The notes under the pieces: generated by a model
The model's input: only the letters and a program-made list of their open reading frames with translations
The model's database searches: none
What the model was told of the DNA's origin: nothing
Part shown: positions 9,869-18,113 of the stretch, piece after piece
How the letters are laid out: each line of letters begins with the position of its first letter
How positions within the stretch are numbered: the first letter of the stretch is position 1
Assembly (NCBI RefSeq): GCF_022662195.1
Contig: NZ_JAKMCS010000003.1
Location: 248,001 to 312,000, forward strand
Source: Aestuariivivens insulae
GTDB taxonomy: Bacteria; Bacteroidota; Bacteroidia; Flavobacteriales; Flavobacteriaceae
DNA: 64,000 bases
Reading direction: 5' to 3'
Position numbers and translations under genes: made by a program

Positions 9869-10810
9869 CTACATTATAAATTTAGAGCTAATGGAACTGT
9901 TCTCATGTACACGATGCATGACATCGGCAAACAGATCGGCACAGCTTAACACCTTAATTTTATCACTTTCTTGTGATAAAGGAATAGAGTCTGTTACGAT
10001 AAGCTCTTCCAGTTTAGAATTTTCTAAATTTTCATAAGCCTTACCAGATAATATAGGATGTGTACAAATAGCCCTAACACTTAAAGCACCGCGCTCCATC
10101 ATTAAATCTGCCGCTTTGGTCAAGGTCCCTGCTGTATCTACCATATCGTCTACCAAGACTACATTCTTTCCTGTTACATCTCCAATCAATTCCATATGGG
10201 ATATCACATTGGCTTTAGCCCGTTGCTTATAACAAATTACAACATCACTTTCAAGTGCCTTTGAGTATGCATAAGCTCTTTTAGACCCTCCCATATCTGG
10301 AGAAGCTATAGTTAAATTATCTAGGTTTAAACTCTTTAAATAAGGTAAGAAAATAGTAGAGGCAAACAGGTGATCTACAGGTTTTTCAAAGAATCCTTGT
10401 ATTTGATCGGCATGTAAATCCATTGTAATGATGCGAGTTGCCCCTGCAGACTCTAGCATTTTAGCCACCAATTTAGCCGCAATTGGCACTCTTGGTTTAT
10501 CTTTTCTATCTTGTCTTGCCCAACCAAAATAAGGTAATACTGCTGTAATATGTCTCGCTGAAGCTCGTTTGGCAGCATCGATCATTAACAACATTTCCAT
10601 TAAATTTTCTGGCCCTGGGTTGGTTGAACCGATAATAAAAATACGTGTCCCCCTTATAGACTCTTCGTAAGATGGCTGAAACTCACCATCACTATACTTA
10701 GAAGTAATAACATTGCCCAGTTCTGTTCCAAAAGCTTTAGCTATTTTCTCTCCTAGAACTTTACTTTGTGTACATGCAAAAATTTTTGCTTCCGTAATTA
10801 CAATTGGCAT
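9869..10810 (-). CDS. prs: Ribose-phosphate pyrophosphokinase
   Basis: Makes PRPP from ribose 5-phosphate and ATP for nucleotide, His and Trp synthesis. Shows the ATP loop RQDRKDKPR, the MDLHADQIQGFF block, and the PRPP-binding loop VVLVDDMVDTAGT. I place the start at 10810 (MPIVITEAKIF, 313 residues), which is the usual family N-terminus; an upstream ATG at 10846 would add 12 basic residues with no family match. A -7-like box TAAATTTG on this strand (10870-10863) would put the transcript start near 10856. First gene of prs-rplY-pth. Confidence 0.96.
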   Translation of the reverse strand: MPIVITEAKIFACTQSKVLGEKIAKAFGTELGNVITSKYSDGEFQPSYEESIRGTRIFIIGSTNPGPENLMEMLLMIDAAKRASARHITAVLPYFGWARQDRKDKPRVPIAAKLVAKMLESAGATRIITMDLHADQIQGFFEKPVDHLFASTIFLPYLKSLNLDNLTIASPDMGGSKRAYAYSKALESDVVICYKQRAKANVISHMELIGDVTGKNVVLVDDMVDTAGTLTKAADLMMERGALSVRAICTHPILSGKAYENLENSKLEELIVTDSIPLSQESDKIKVLSCADLFADVMHRVHENSSISSKFIM

Positions 10811-10862
10811 AGTTAACTTCTTGTTTTTAAGCGCACAAAGACGCATTATTTTTAACGAGGTG

Positions 10863-10870
10863 CAAATTTA
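10863..10870 (-). promoter_or_regulatory. Probable -7 box for prs
   Basis: CAAATTTA on the + strand reads TAAATTTG leftward, an exact TAnnTTTG match, 52 bp before the chosen prs start. No clear -33 TTTG is seen. Confidence 0.4.
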
Positions 10871-10935
10871 TACATTTATTTTAACCTAAAAAGTATATTG
10901 AATGCTATTTTTATGATTATTTCCAGAAAAATATA

Positions 10936-10943
10936 TATTTTTG
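10936..10943 (+). promoter_or_regulatory. -7 box in front of the tRNA-Leu fragment / GIY-YIG gene
   Basis: TATTTTTG matches TAnnTTTG exactly and ends 11 bp before the first base of the tRNA-Leu fragment. The intact tRNA-Leu further on has the same element at the same distance, so this looks like a true tRNA promoter now reading into the nuclease gene. Confidence 0.55.
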
Positions 10944-10954
10944 CTGTCCGAAAT

Positions 10955-11003
10955 GCTCAAGTGGCGGAATTGGTAGACCTGTCTGCCGACAGGCAGGCGC
11001 GCT
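10955..11003 (+). pseudogene. Broken 5' part of tRNA-Leu, interrupted by a 20-bp palindrome
   Basis: Positions 10955-10977 equal the first 23 nt of the intact tRNA-Leu at 11287, and 10998-11003 (CGCGCT) equal its next 6 nt. Between them sits the 20-bp palindromic repeat 10978-10997. With the repeat removed, 29 nt match without a gap, covering the acceptor 5' strand, the D arm and the start of the anticodon stem. After 11003 the match ends and 18 bp later the GIY-YIG gene begins. No anticodon, T arm or 3' acceptor strand follows, so it cannot make a tRNA. Confidence 0.85.
10978..10997. repeat. 20-bp palindromic repeat, copy 1
   Basis: CCTGTCTGCCGACAGGCAGG can fold either as CCTGTC/GACAGG or as CTGCC/GGCAG. 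It interrupts the tRNA-Leu fragment cleanly. Related sequences with 15 of 19 identical bases occur at 39728 and 57718. Confidence 0.75.
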
Positions 11004-11021
11004 TCTTGAAAAGTTCTGATT

Positions 11022-11270
11022 ATGTTTTATATTTATGCTATCTCAAGTTTAAAACGAAATTATATTTATGTTGGAATGACCACAAATCTTGAGGCTAGAG
11101 TTGAAAGACATAATCAAGGTAGAGAAAAAACTACCAAGGCTAACAGACCTTTAGAATTAATGTATTCTGAAGCCCTAGACGTTGAAAGACACGAAGCCAG
11201 AAAAAGAGAAATATATTGGAAATCTGGAATAGGCAAAGAAAAGCTTCGTTTAATTCGAGATAAAAGTTAA
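11022..11270 (+). CDS. Small GIY-YIG nuclease-domain protein
   Basis: 82 residues, the size of stand-alone GIY-YIG (UvrC N-terminal-like, YhbQ-like) proteins. It begins FYIYAISS, has the second strand NYIYVGMTTNLEARVERHNQG, and carries a later conserved Glu in a basic helix (ARKREIYWKSG). The fold is that of endonucleases found in UvrC and in homing enzymes, but small members are poorly characterised. The gene lies between a broken 5' tRNA-Leu copy and an intact tRNA-Leu; its stop codon (11268-11270) forms the first three bases of the -7 box of the intact tRNA. This suggests insertion into, or capture of, the tRNA promoter region. Nuclease activity is inferred only. Confidence 0.85.
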   Translation: MFYIYAISSLKRNYIYVGMTTNLEARVERHNQGREKTTKANRPLELMYSEALDVERHEARKREIYWKSGIGKEKLRLIRDKS

Positions 11271-11275
11271 ATTTG
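11268..11275 (+). promoter_or_regulatory. -7 box of the intact tRNA-Leu
   Basis: TAAATTTG, an exact TAnnTTTG match, overlaps the stop codon of the GIY-YIG gene and ends 11 bp before the tRNA, the same spacing as at the broken copy. Confidence 0.6.
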
Positions 11276-11286
11276 CACCTTACTAA

Positions 11287-11368
11287 GCTCAAGTGGCGGA
11301 ATTGGTAGACGCGCTGGATTCAAAATCCAGTTTCTTCGGAAGTGTGGGTTCGATTCCCACCTTGAGTA
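11287..11368 (+). tRNA. tRNA-Leu (anticodon CAA)
   Basis: 82 nt. The acceptor stem GCTCAAG (11287-11293) pairs with CTTGAGT (11361-11367) and A11368 is the discriminator base. The anticodon stem CTGGA/TCCAG encloses TTCAAAA, giving anticodon CAA at 11321-11323, which reads UUG. A class II variable arm follows, then the T arm GTGGGTTCGATTCCCAC. The terminal CCA is not encoded. A terminator follows directly. Confidence 0.97.
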
Positions 11369-11374
11369 CAGACT

Positions 11375-11412
11375 AAAACCTCAACTAATTATTATTAGAT
11401 TGAGGTTTTTTT
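11375..11412 (+). terminator. Terminator after tRNA-Leu
   Basis: A 10-bp perfect stem AAAACCTCAA (11375-11384) with TTGAGGTTTT (11400-11409), continuing into a run of T. It touches the stop codon of the convergent esterase gene and may stop transcription from both sides. Confidence 0.85.
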
Positions 11413-13528
11413 ATTTGATTAATTCGTCGTACCTCTCTCTAATAAATTGCCCCCAAACGCTATAGCCACCAGATTTTAAATGGATACCATCGCCACTATA
11501 GCATTGTTCTTTCAAGTTTCCATTATCATCAGAAAAAAACTGCTCCAAATTATAATAATATACCGATGGTTCATCTCCTAAATATTGAATGGATTCATGA
11601 ATGTCATTATATTTTTTTCGTCTATCTGAATTTTTGTCCAATCCTGTGGGAAGTGGTCCCAATAATAATAATTTAGACTTGGGAAATGTTGCTTTGGTCA
11701 ATGCGACAACCTTTATTATGCCTGCACTAATTTCCTGGGCTGTATTAAAAGGAAAATTATTGACACCAATGGTTAACACCACCAGTTTTGGAGATGCATA
11801 ATTGTAATGGCCGTTTTTAATCCGCCAAAGCACATGTTCTGTTCTATCGCCAGATATCCCGGCCGAAATCCATTTCAAATCTTTAAAATAATTATCGGCT
11901 GCAGCCTGGCCCGGTTTATGGGTTGTAAAAGTACGGTTACCTCCCCAGCCCTGGGTTATGGAATTTCCTATCAGTAACAGATCAATATCCTTTGTAGCTT
12001 GGCATAAAGAATCGATATCCTTCATTTGGGACCACCAACCCTTACTTTTTTTCCAACCAGCTCCCGAACGGTATTCAGATCCTGGTGCCGGCAATACCGC
12101 AAAATTTATTTTTCTATTGGTAGCTCTTAATATAAAATCAACTATAGGCGTTGGGTTTTTTAAACTGTGTGGATGGTGCCCATTATTCTCTTTATATATG
12201 GCTTCTACCTGTCCGCCATAGTGTTGTATTGCTCTTACAAATGGCTCGGTATTTTCATCGGCTGGCACAATACTATCGGTTAACCCACAAACATGAAGCA
12301 TGGGTATTCCTGCCGAAGCTATTGATTTTGTTTTATGAATGGGATCGCCCTGAAATGTCGCAACCAAACTATCCGACACTAAACCATAAACCTGTTTTAA
12401 TTGCTCCCAATCTTCTGGGCTTCCTTTATAAATACCATCTCCCTTAGGCCAGCTTTTGACCTCTAGAACTGGCGCATCTGCATATATGCAGGCTACCTTT
12501 TCTGGGTTCTTTTCAGCCCAGTTATAGACCATTAGTCCGCCACGGCTCATGCCTTCCAAAATGACCTTCTTTGAAAATCCGTTGGTTGTCATAAATTCAT
12601 AAAACGCATCCCATCGCGACACCGCTTCTGGCGCACCATATAAATTGGCTACGTCGCAATACGCAATATGGAAACCTCTTTCTAAAAGGGCTATATCGGT
12701 TTGGGGTTCATGTCCCCAAAACCTGGCTCTCATTACCCAAGGACGTTCCTCGGTCACGAATTTAGGTTCAACTATTTTACAATCAATTCCATTCCATTTA
12801 AAGTTGGTTTGTCTGTATCCATGGAAATTCTGTACCTGTTTATCTACGAACCGATCTAAAGTGATATTAAAATGATCTGAAATATCTTGTGTTACTGCTT
12901 CATAAATACGTCTCGCTATACGTGTTGCCCCCAATGAAGAAGGGTGTATTGTATCTGGCAAAAGATTAGGACTATCAATAAACAACTGATATAAATCTAT
13001 AAGCTCGCTATTGGTTTCATAGGCCACCTTTTGTGTTAACGGAATAATTTTGTTTTTTATAACAGGATCCCAAATGCTTGTAGAATCCTTTAAAAAAGAA
13101 GGTATTGGAAGCAATAATACCACACGTACGTTACTATTCCTTTCCTTAAACGATTGTATGAGTGCTTTATAATCGGTTTCAAAATCGGTTTCTAAATACA
13201 CCCTATTTTGTTGCTTGGAATCGTTTGTTCCCAATTTAATAAAAACAACATCAGGATTAAACGCTAAAGCTTCTTGATAAGCATCTGAATTCCAGTAAGG
13301 ACGATCTCCTTTCTTTAAAAGTGTATTGCCACTAACCCCAAAATTTTTAACCTGATAATGTTCTCCAAGCAGGGCCTGCAATTGCTTAGGGTAGGCATTC
13401 ATTTCACGATTTGCAATGCCCGAACCAAAAGTAATACTATCACCCACACAGGCAATCTTTATTAGCTCGTTGTCTTTACAACTGAAAAGAGCTAAAAAAA
13501 GCGCCAATAAAATAAAATGTTTACTCAT
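11411..13528 (-). CDS. Triple-domain esterase lipoprotein: SGNH - alpha/beta hydrolase - SGNH
   Basis: 705 residues, probably an outer membrane lipoprotein that removes acyl groups from the PUL glycan. A lipobox (LALFSC) is followed by a first SGNH domain (about 20-225) with GDSITFG (Ser31), GTND, and the catalytic DTIHPSS (Asp192/His195). A central alpha/beta-hydrolase domain (about 235-475) has the nucleophile elbow GMSRGG (Ser328) and a possible catalytic His in NNGHHPHS. A second SGNH domain (about 500-705) has GNSITQGWG (Ser523), GVNNFPF and GDGIHLKSGG (His683). Start 13528 is preferred over 13561 because it gives a clean lipoprotein signal and avoids overlap with the upstream gene. Three hydrolase domains in one chain is unusual. 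Last gene of the leftward PUL operon. Confidence 0.88.
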   Translation of the reverse strand: MSKHFILLALFLALFSCKDNELIKIACVGDSITFGSGIANREMNAYPKQLQALLGEHYQVKNFGVSGNTLLKKGDRPYWNSDAYQEALAFNPDVVFIKLGTNDSKQQNRVYLETDFETDYKALIQSFKERNSNVRVVLLLPIPSFLKDSTSIWDPVIKNKIIPLTQKVAYETNSELIDLYQLFIDSPNLLPDTIHPSSLGATRIARRIYEAVTQDISDHFNITLDRFVDKQVQNFHGYRQTNFKWNGIDCKIVEPKFVTEERPWVMRARFWGHEPQTDIALLERGFHIAYCDVANLYGAPEAVSRWDAFYEFMTTNGFSKKVILEGMSRGGLMVYNWAEKNPEKVACIYADAPVLEVKSWPKGDGIYKGSPEDWEQLKQVYGLVSDSLVATFQGDPIHKTKSIASAGIPMLHVCGLTDSIVPADENTEPFVRAIQHYGGQVEAIYKENNGHHPHSLKNPTPIVDFILRATNRKINFAVLPAPGSEYRSGAGWKKSKGWWSQMKDIDSLCQATKDIDLLLIGNSITQGWGGNRTFTTHKPGQAAADNYFKDLKWISAGISGDRTEHVLWRIKNGHYNYASPKLVVLTIGVNNFPFNTAQEISAGIIKVVALTKATFPKSKLLLLGPLPTGLDKNSDRRKKYNDIHESIQYLGDEPSVYYYNLEQFFSDDNGNLKEQCYSGDGIHLKSGGYSVWGQFIRERYDELIK

Positions 13529-13548
13529 AATTTTATCTAGATTAAATC

Positions 13549-14943
13549 TTATTCTATCCAAGTGTCGGTTTTAAATGCTGAAGCTGGCAATCCCGAAGCA
13601 TTGAATAAATTTGGCAATGCATCGTCTGAAAACGCAAACCGAACAGCCACTGGATACTTAACCTTCTTTGCATACACCTCTACAACGTTCCCTATAATTT
13701 TTGCTTTCGCTGGATGAAATTCCTTATCTGCCCCTGCAATATAAAAAGCCTTTAGTTCTTCTCCTTTTGAGTTCAATCCGCCTTCGGCATGGTCAAAATA
13801 AATAATCGCTTTATTTCTCTTGATTTCCATTTGCTTGTATATAGGGCCACTATATACTACATGTTTAACCCCATAGGTTTTGGCCAAGGCCCAAAGTGCC
13901 AACCGTTTACCCACTTCCTGTTTATTTGTTGGATGGATATTTTTTAGATTTCCAATATCATTTGTTACGACCATTCCCGTATTTTTTACGGTTATCATGG
14001 TCTGTAACTGTGCATCTCTTACCAATGGCACATCGTCTTTAAAATCATTATATGCAAATGGTGCTATTTGCACAAAATAGAACGGAAGTCCCTTACCCCA
14101 TGCATTTCTCCAGGTTTCTATCATAAGTGGCAGCGATTTATAATAGGATTTAGCATTTTGCCTGTTAGATTCCCCTTGATACCATAAGCATCCTGCTATA
14201 TCAAAATTGGTAAACGGATGCACCATGCTATTATAGGTTACTCCAGGATCTCGAGGCCACCAAACATAGTCTTTAATTTTTTGAGACGCCGCTTTCAAGT
14301 CTGGATGTGCTTCAATTTGTGCTTTATCTATCCAGGTTTCAATAGGTGTTCCTCCCCAACTGGAATTAACCAAACCTATTGGAACATCTAATTCATTATG
14401 CAATTTTCGCCCAAAAAAATAAGCAACAGAACTAAAGTTCTTCATGGTTTCTGGCCTGCAGAACTCCCAAACCCCTTCTGCGTCATCTTGTTTATATTCC
14501 GACTTTTTTTTGTTTACGGAAAACAACCTTATTTTAGGATAATTTGCTGCTTTTATTTCCTGCTCGGCATTAACCAATCCCTTTAAAGGCGACCATTCCA
14601 TATTGGACTGCCCAGAACAAAACCAAACTTCTCCTATCAGCACATTTTTTAGCTCCAATACTTCATGTCCTGTAATGGTAATGGTGTATGGTCCACCAGC
14701 TTTAGGTGTTGGTAACTTTAAAGACCATACGCCCTGATAAGCTTTTGTTGTAAAAGGTTCACTATGCCACGAAGCTGTTACTGTAATTGTTTCGGCCGCA
14801 TTGGTTGTCCAACCCCATATAGTAGCTTCACTTTGTTGTTGCAATACCATATTGTTTGATAAAATGGAAGGCAACCATATTTTAGCATAAGTAAAGCTTG
14901 TAATTGACAGGGAACAAACCAACCCCAGAATTATTTTTTTCAT
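13549..14943 (-). CDS. Sialate O-acetylesterase-like carbohydrate acetylesterase
   Basis: 464 residues with a signal peptide (1-20, ending TYA) and an N-terminal beta domain, then the SASA/DUF303-type SGNH esterase. GEVWFCSGQSNMEW places the nucleophile at Ser113, CLWYQGESN is the oxyanion/block motif, and IHPTNKQEVGKRLA holds the likely catalytic His. Family members remove O-acetyl groups from sialic acids or, more often in such loci, from plant or algal glycans; no sialic acid genes are present here, so a general glycan acetylesterase is more likely. A 165-bp gap separates it from the GH31 gene upstream, where a separate promoter could lie. Confidence 0.88.
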   Translation of the reverse strand: MKKIILGLVCSLSITSFTYAKIWLPSILSNNMVLQQQSEATIWGWTTNAAETITVTASWHSEPFTTKAYQGVWSLKLPTPKAGGPYTITITGHEVLELKNVLIGEVWFCSGQSNMEWSPLKGLVNAEQEIKAANYPKIRLFSVNKKKSEYKQDDAEGVWEFCRPETMKNFSSVAYFFGRKLHNELDVPIGLVNSSWGGTPIETWIDKAQIEAHPDLKAASQKIKDYVWWPRDPGVTYNSMVHPFTNFDIAGCLWYQGESNRQNAKSYYKSLPLMIETWRNAWGKGLPFYFVQIAPFAYNDFKDDVPLVRDAQLQTMITVKNTGMVVTNDIGNLKNIHPTNKQEVGKRLALWALAKTYGVKHVVYSGPIYKQMEIKRNKAIIYFDHAEGGLNSKGEELKAFYIAGADKEFHPAKAKIIGNVVEVYAKKVKYPVAVRFAFSDDALPNLFNASGLPASAFKTDTWIE

Positions 14944-15108
14944 ATGTATATTAATATTGGTACTTGATTATGAAATAGTCTTTTGTTTAAGCCTTATAAG
15001 ATTACTTATCATGTTCATCTAACAAAATATAATCCATCTCTTCATTATATAGTATATAGGACTCCCTATTCATACCTAACAATCTAGTTCATGCATTATT
15101 GGATGTTG

Positions 15109-17259
15109 TCATTTTTGAGTCATAAACTCCCACGCGACTTTTCTATTATAACCATAGGGCTTACCTCTTTCCGGTTTGGAGATACTTCCTATAAAGTGTC
15201 CAGATCTGTCTCTAACCACTTTAATCTCAACTTGAGAAAATTGTCCGTTCTCAAAATCAAAGCTCAGGCCATCGTCATCATACAAAGTAAACTGTCCTTC
15301 TTTATCGCCATAATGCCGAATAGTCAAATCCAGTTTTTCATCTGTCTTCGGCGCCCTATTTCTAGCTTCTGTCATAGGAATAATACTCCCATTTTTTACA
15401 AAAAGAGGAATCTTGTCCAATCCCGGTTCAATGGTGATTATTTCTTCTTCCCCTACAAATGCTCCAGTATAAAAATCATACCATTTGTCTTTGGGGAGCA
15501 CTACTTCTCGGGACGTTTCACCTACAAACATAGGCGCTACCAAAATAGCATCTCCCATCATGTATTGGTAACGTACCTCTTTGGTTTTATGTCCTGCATA
15601 GGGATTATCGGTTCCATCCAGTTTCCCCTCTATCTTTTCGGTCTTAAACACAAATCCTTCCAACAATTGCATGGCCCGAAATGGTGGTATTCCTTCAAAA
15701 CGATATCGGGCGAAAGAGGTATACATGTAAGGTAATAAACGCATGCGTAATTGTGCCACATCACGTACTTGCGCTTCTACTTCGGGGAATGACCAGGGTT
15801 TAGTCCCATCTGCCCAAGCATTTAACATGGCCATTGGCGAAAAGCAAACTGTTTGCATACGCCTTAACCATTCTTCGGCACTCTTTGAGGCACGCACCTC
15901 GGGAGTCCATAGCACCCCAATAAAGCTACTATTTATTAAGGCTGTTATAAAATCTTTATGGCTGTAATAATCGTCATAGATCACATATGGGAAGCTGCTG
16001 GCCCCTGCATTGGAAGCCCTAACCAAACTATAGGTACGCCGGTTCATCTCCTTAAACCATTTGGCTGTCATATTCTGCACTAAAAGCCCATATACTTGCC
16101 GCATTTCTTCTGCTGTTGTTCCTGAAGGAAATGTGGCTACATCTGGCCATAACCATTGATCGAAACCATCTACCTCATCAATTTTATAGCCACTAACCCC
16201 AATATCCAAATGGTTTTTATAAAAGTGTTCTTTAAATAAATGTCTTGTTTTATCTAGAGTTAAATCTGGTACAACTCCATTCCATACGGTATGCGATCCC
16301 GATAAAGGCTTAACCTTTGGATATAGACTGCCTACGGGAGACACGTAAGGATTTAACCATAAGTTAGCTCGTATCCCTTTATCTAGCAATGTACTGATGA
16401 ATTTTTCAGGGTCTGGAAAACGTGTTTTCTCCCATTCAAAAGTACAGGGATAAGCCATAGATTGCCATCCGGGCTCCACTCCAATAAAGTCCAAAGGAAA
16501 ATTATGATGCTCAAAATCGGCCACTTCGTTTAAAATATCCTTTGCCGAAAATAAGGTTGGAACACGCTGTGTAAAACCCAGTCCCCATTTTGGCGGTAAA
16601 TAGCCTCCTCCTGAAAACAGATTATAGCGCTGCACGACTTCTAGCATGGAGTTGCCTCCAAAAACATACACTTCCGTTCCATTAGCCGGCACTAATATTT
16701 CAACTGCATCAGAATATGGCTGAGCCTCCCATTTGGGGTCTGAATTTCGATTTCTTAATACTGGCCTTTCATCGGCTTCGACACGCACACCTGTACCGGC
16801 ATATACCGTTAAATAATTAGCAGCATCAATTAATACACCATAACCCTTTGTTGACACATAAAAAGGAACCGGGGCATGTGTACGACCTGAGTCACCATTA
16901 CCATAATGGTCAACATGGAGATTTAAAATCCTTCCCCGCTGATTGTGTGTCTTAAAATTTAATCCTAATCCATAAAGTTCTTCTTCCTTTTCCAGAGGAA
17001 ATCGTAAATAAGTTTTACCGCTAATGACTTCGGCACTTATTTTGGCTTTATCTAAAGGAAATGTTACATCCGAAAGGTTATCCAATGCCTTTACATCTGG
17101 CTTAACCTCTGCTGCCTTTAATAAACTAATATGTTGCTCGGCTCCTATTTTAGCTCGCCAAACACCATTGTGTATTTCATTCCATTCTAAGTTTTGAGCT
17201 ATCATAGAATATGAGAACCATGTTGTCGTAAAAAGAAAAAATATCTTTAAGTTTTTCAT
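15109..17259 (-). CDS. Glycoside hydrolase family 31, possibly alpha-galactosidase-like
   Basis: 716 residues with a signal peptide (1-21). An N-terminal beta-sandwich (about 25-230) leads to a (beta/alpha)8 barrel with SGYKIDEVDGF, placing the likely nucleophile at Asp361, and a later block RASNAGASSFPYVIYDDYYSHKD, then a C-terminal beta domain. GH31 holds alpha-glucosidases, alpha-xylosidases and alpha-galactosidases. The KIDEVDG and SFPYVIYDDYYS blocks recall the Bacteroidota alpha-galactosidase branch rather than classic alpha-glucosidases, but that is a judgement from memory. Probably periplasmic, releasing terminal alpha-linked sugars from oligosaccharides. It starts 16 bp after the GH16 gene. 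Confidence 0.88.
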   Translation of the reverse strand: MKNLKIFFLFTTTWFSYSMIAQNLEWNEIHNGVWRAKIGAEQHISLLKAAEVKPDVKALDNLSDVTFPLDKAKISAEVISGKTYLRFPLEKEEELYGLGLNFKTHNQRGRILNLHVDHYGNGDSGRTHAPVPFYVSTKGYGVLIDAANYLTVYAGTGVRVEADERPVLRNRNSDPKWEAQPYSDAVEILVPANGTEVYVFGGNSMLEVVQRYNLFSGGGYLPPKWGLGFTQRVPTLFSAKDILNEVADFEHHNFPLDFIGVEPGWQSMAYPCTFEWEKTRFPDPEKFISTLLDKGIRANLWLNPYVSPVGSLYPKVKPLSGSHTVWNGVVPDLTLDKTRHLFKEHFYKNHLDIGVSGYKIDEVDGFDQWLWPDVATFPSGTTAEEMRQVYGLLVQNMTAKWFKEMNRRTYSLVRASNAGASSFPYVIYDDYYSHKDFITALINSSFIGVLWTPEVRASKSAEEWLRRMQTVCFSPMAMLNAWADGTKPWSFPEVEAQVRDVAQLRMRLLPYMYTSFARYRFEGIPPFRAMQLLEGFVFKTEKIEGKLDGTDNPYAGHKTKEVRYQYMMGDAILVAPMFVGETSREVVLPKDKWYDFYTGAFVGEEEIITIEPGLDKIPLFVKNGSIIPMTEARNRAPKTDEKLDLTIRHYGDKEGQFTLYDDDGLSFDFENGQFSQVEIKVVRDRSGHFIGSISKPERGKPYGYNRKVAWEFMTQK

Positions 17260-17275
17260 CTGTTTTATAATAACT

Positions 17276-18097
17276 TCATTGATACACTTTCACCCAATCT
17301 ATGATCATATTTACTGGAAGGTCATTAGGCTCAACATCACCTACCCAGGAACCTCCCAATTGCTGGTCGATTAATATGTAGAAAGGCTGATCGAACGGCC
17401 ATTGGGTAGGATCGGCACCTTCTAATTTAGGGTAAGTATGTGCTATTTTACCGTTAACCGTAAACACCAATTGATCTGGATACCATTCCAATCCATAGGT
17501 ATTAAAGTCGTCTGGATTTATATTTGCTGTTTTATAGTAAAGTGGATGTTCTTTCTGTTTGAGCTCCAAGGTATAATAGGAATGTACGGTTTGATAGACT
17601 ATATTATCGAAATTGAGATGTTCCATAATATCAATCTCTCCATTTCTTGGGTACTTCCCGTACTTCTTTTGCTCTGCCAATAACCAGATGGCCGGCCAGG
17701 CTCCTTTTGCACTTTCCAATTTGGCTCGTATTTCAATTTTTCCATATTGAAAAGCAAACTTACCCTTGGAATAAATGCCTCCTGTTAAAAATGGCCGAGA
17801 ATCGGCGATAGTATCTGGATTAACAATCCCCTTTAAGTGTAGTTTACCATTTGAAATGCTATAGCAATCAGGGCTATCGGACATGTAATTTCCCCAATCG
17901 GCTTTATTCGGAGGAATTTTTGCCCACTTTGTTGTATCAATATGTGATTGGTCAAAATGATCTTCCCACACCACTTGCCACTTCGATGTCTGCAAGGTAT
18001 CCTTTTGAACGAAAATATACTCATCTGTAATAACTGATCGAGACGTATTACAGTTAACCAATACTAAGGCAAATAAAACAATTATAAATTTGGTCAT
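17276..18097 (-). CDS. Glycoside hydrolase family 16 lipoprotein (endo-acting glucanase/galactanase type)
   Basis: 273 residues with a lipobox (LVNC, Cys16), so probably anchored in the outer membrane. The GH16 active-site motif NGEIDIMEH gives nucleophile Glu154, Asp156 and acid/base Glu159, and the fold ends with a typical MIIDWVKVYQ strand. GH16 enzymes cut beta-1,3/1,4-glucans, agar, porphyran or carrageenan. The motif fits laminarinase-type and several galactanase-type members, so the substrate is left open. The start at 18097 is chosen over 18121 because it gives a normal lipoprotein signal and avoids overlapping the sulfatase stop. It is the only obvious endo-acting enzyme of the PUL. 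Confidence 0.9.
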   Translation of the reverse strand: MTKFIIVLFALVLVNCNTSRSVITDEYIFVQKDTLQTSKWQVVWEDHFDQSHIDTTKWAKIPPNKADWGNYMSDSPDCYSISNGKLHLKGIVNPDTIADSRPFLTGGIYSKGKFAFQYGKIEIRAKLESAKGAWPAIWLLAEQKKYGKYPRNGEIDIMEHLNFDNIVYQTVHSYYTLELKQKEHPLYYKTANINPDDFNTYGLEWYPDQLVFTVNGKIAHTYPKLEGADPTQWPFDQPFYILIDQQLGGSWVGDVEPNDLPVNMIIDWVKVYQ

Positions 18098-18113
18098 GGG
18101 GCTACTCTTTTTT

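Noticed and set aside
10955-11003. Second functional tRNA-Leu
   Set aside because: Only the 5' 29 nt are present, split by a palindrome; no anticodon, T arm or acceptor 3' strand.
13549-14943. Sialic acid utilisation enzyme
   Set aside because: The family name refers to sialate esterases, but no sialidase, lyase or sialic acid transporter is in the locus; the context is fucose and sulfate.
15091-15735. Long + strand reading frame (214 codons) opposite the GH31 gene
   Set aside because: It lies wholly antisense to a well-supported enzyme, has no recognisable domain and has a composition typical of a shadow frame.
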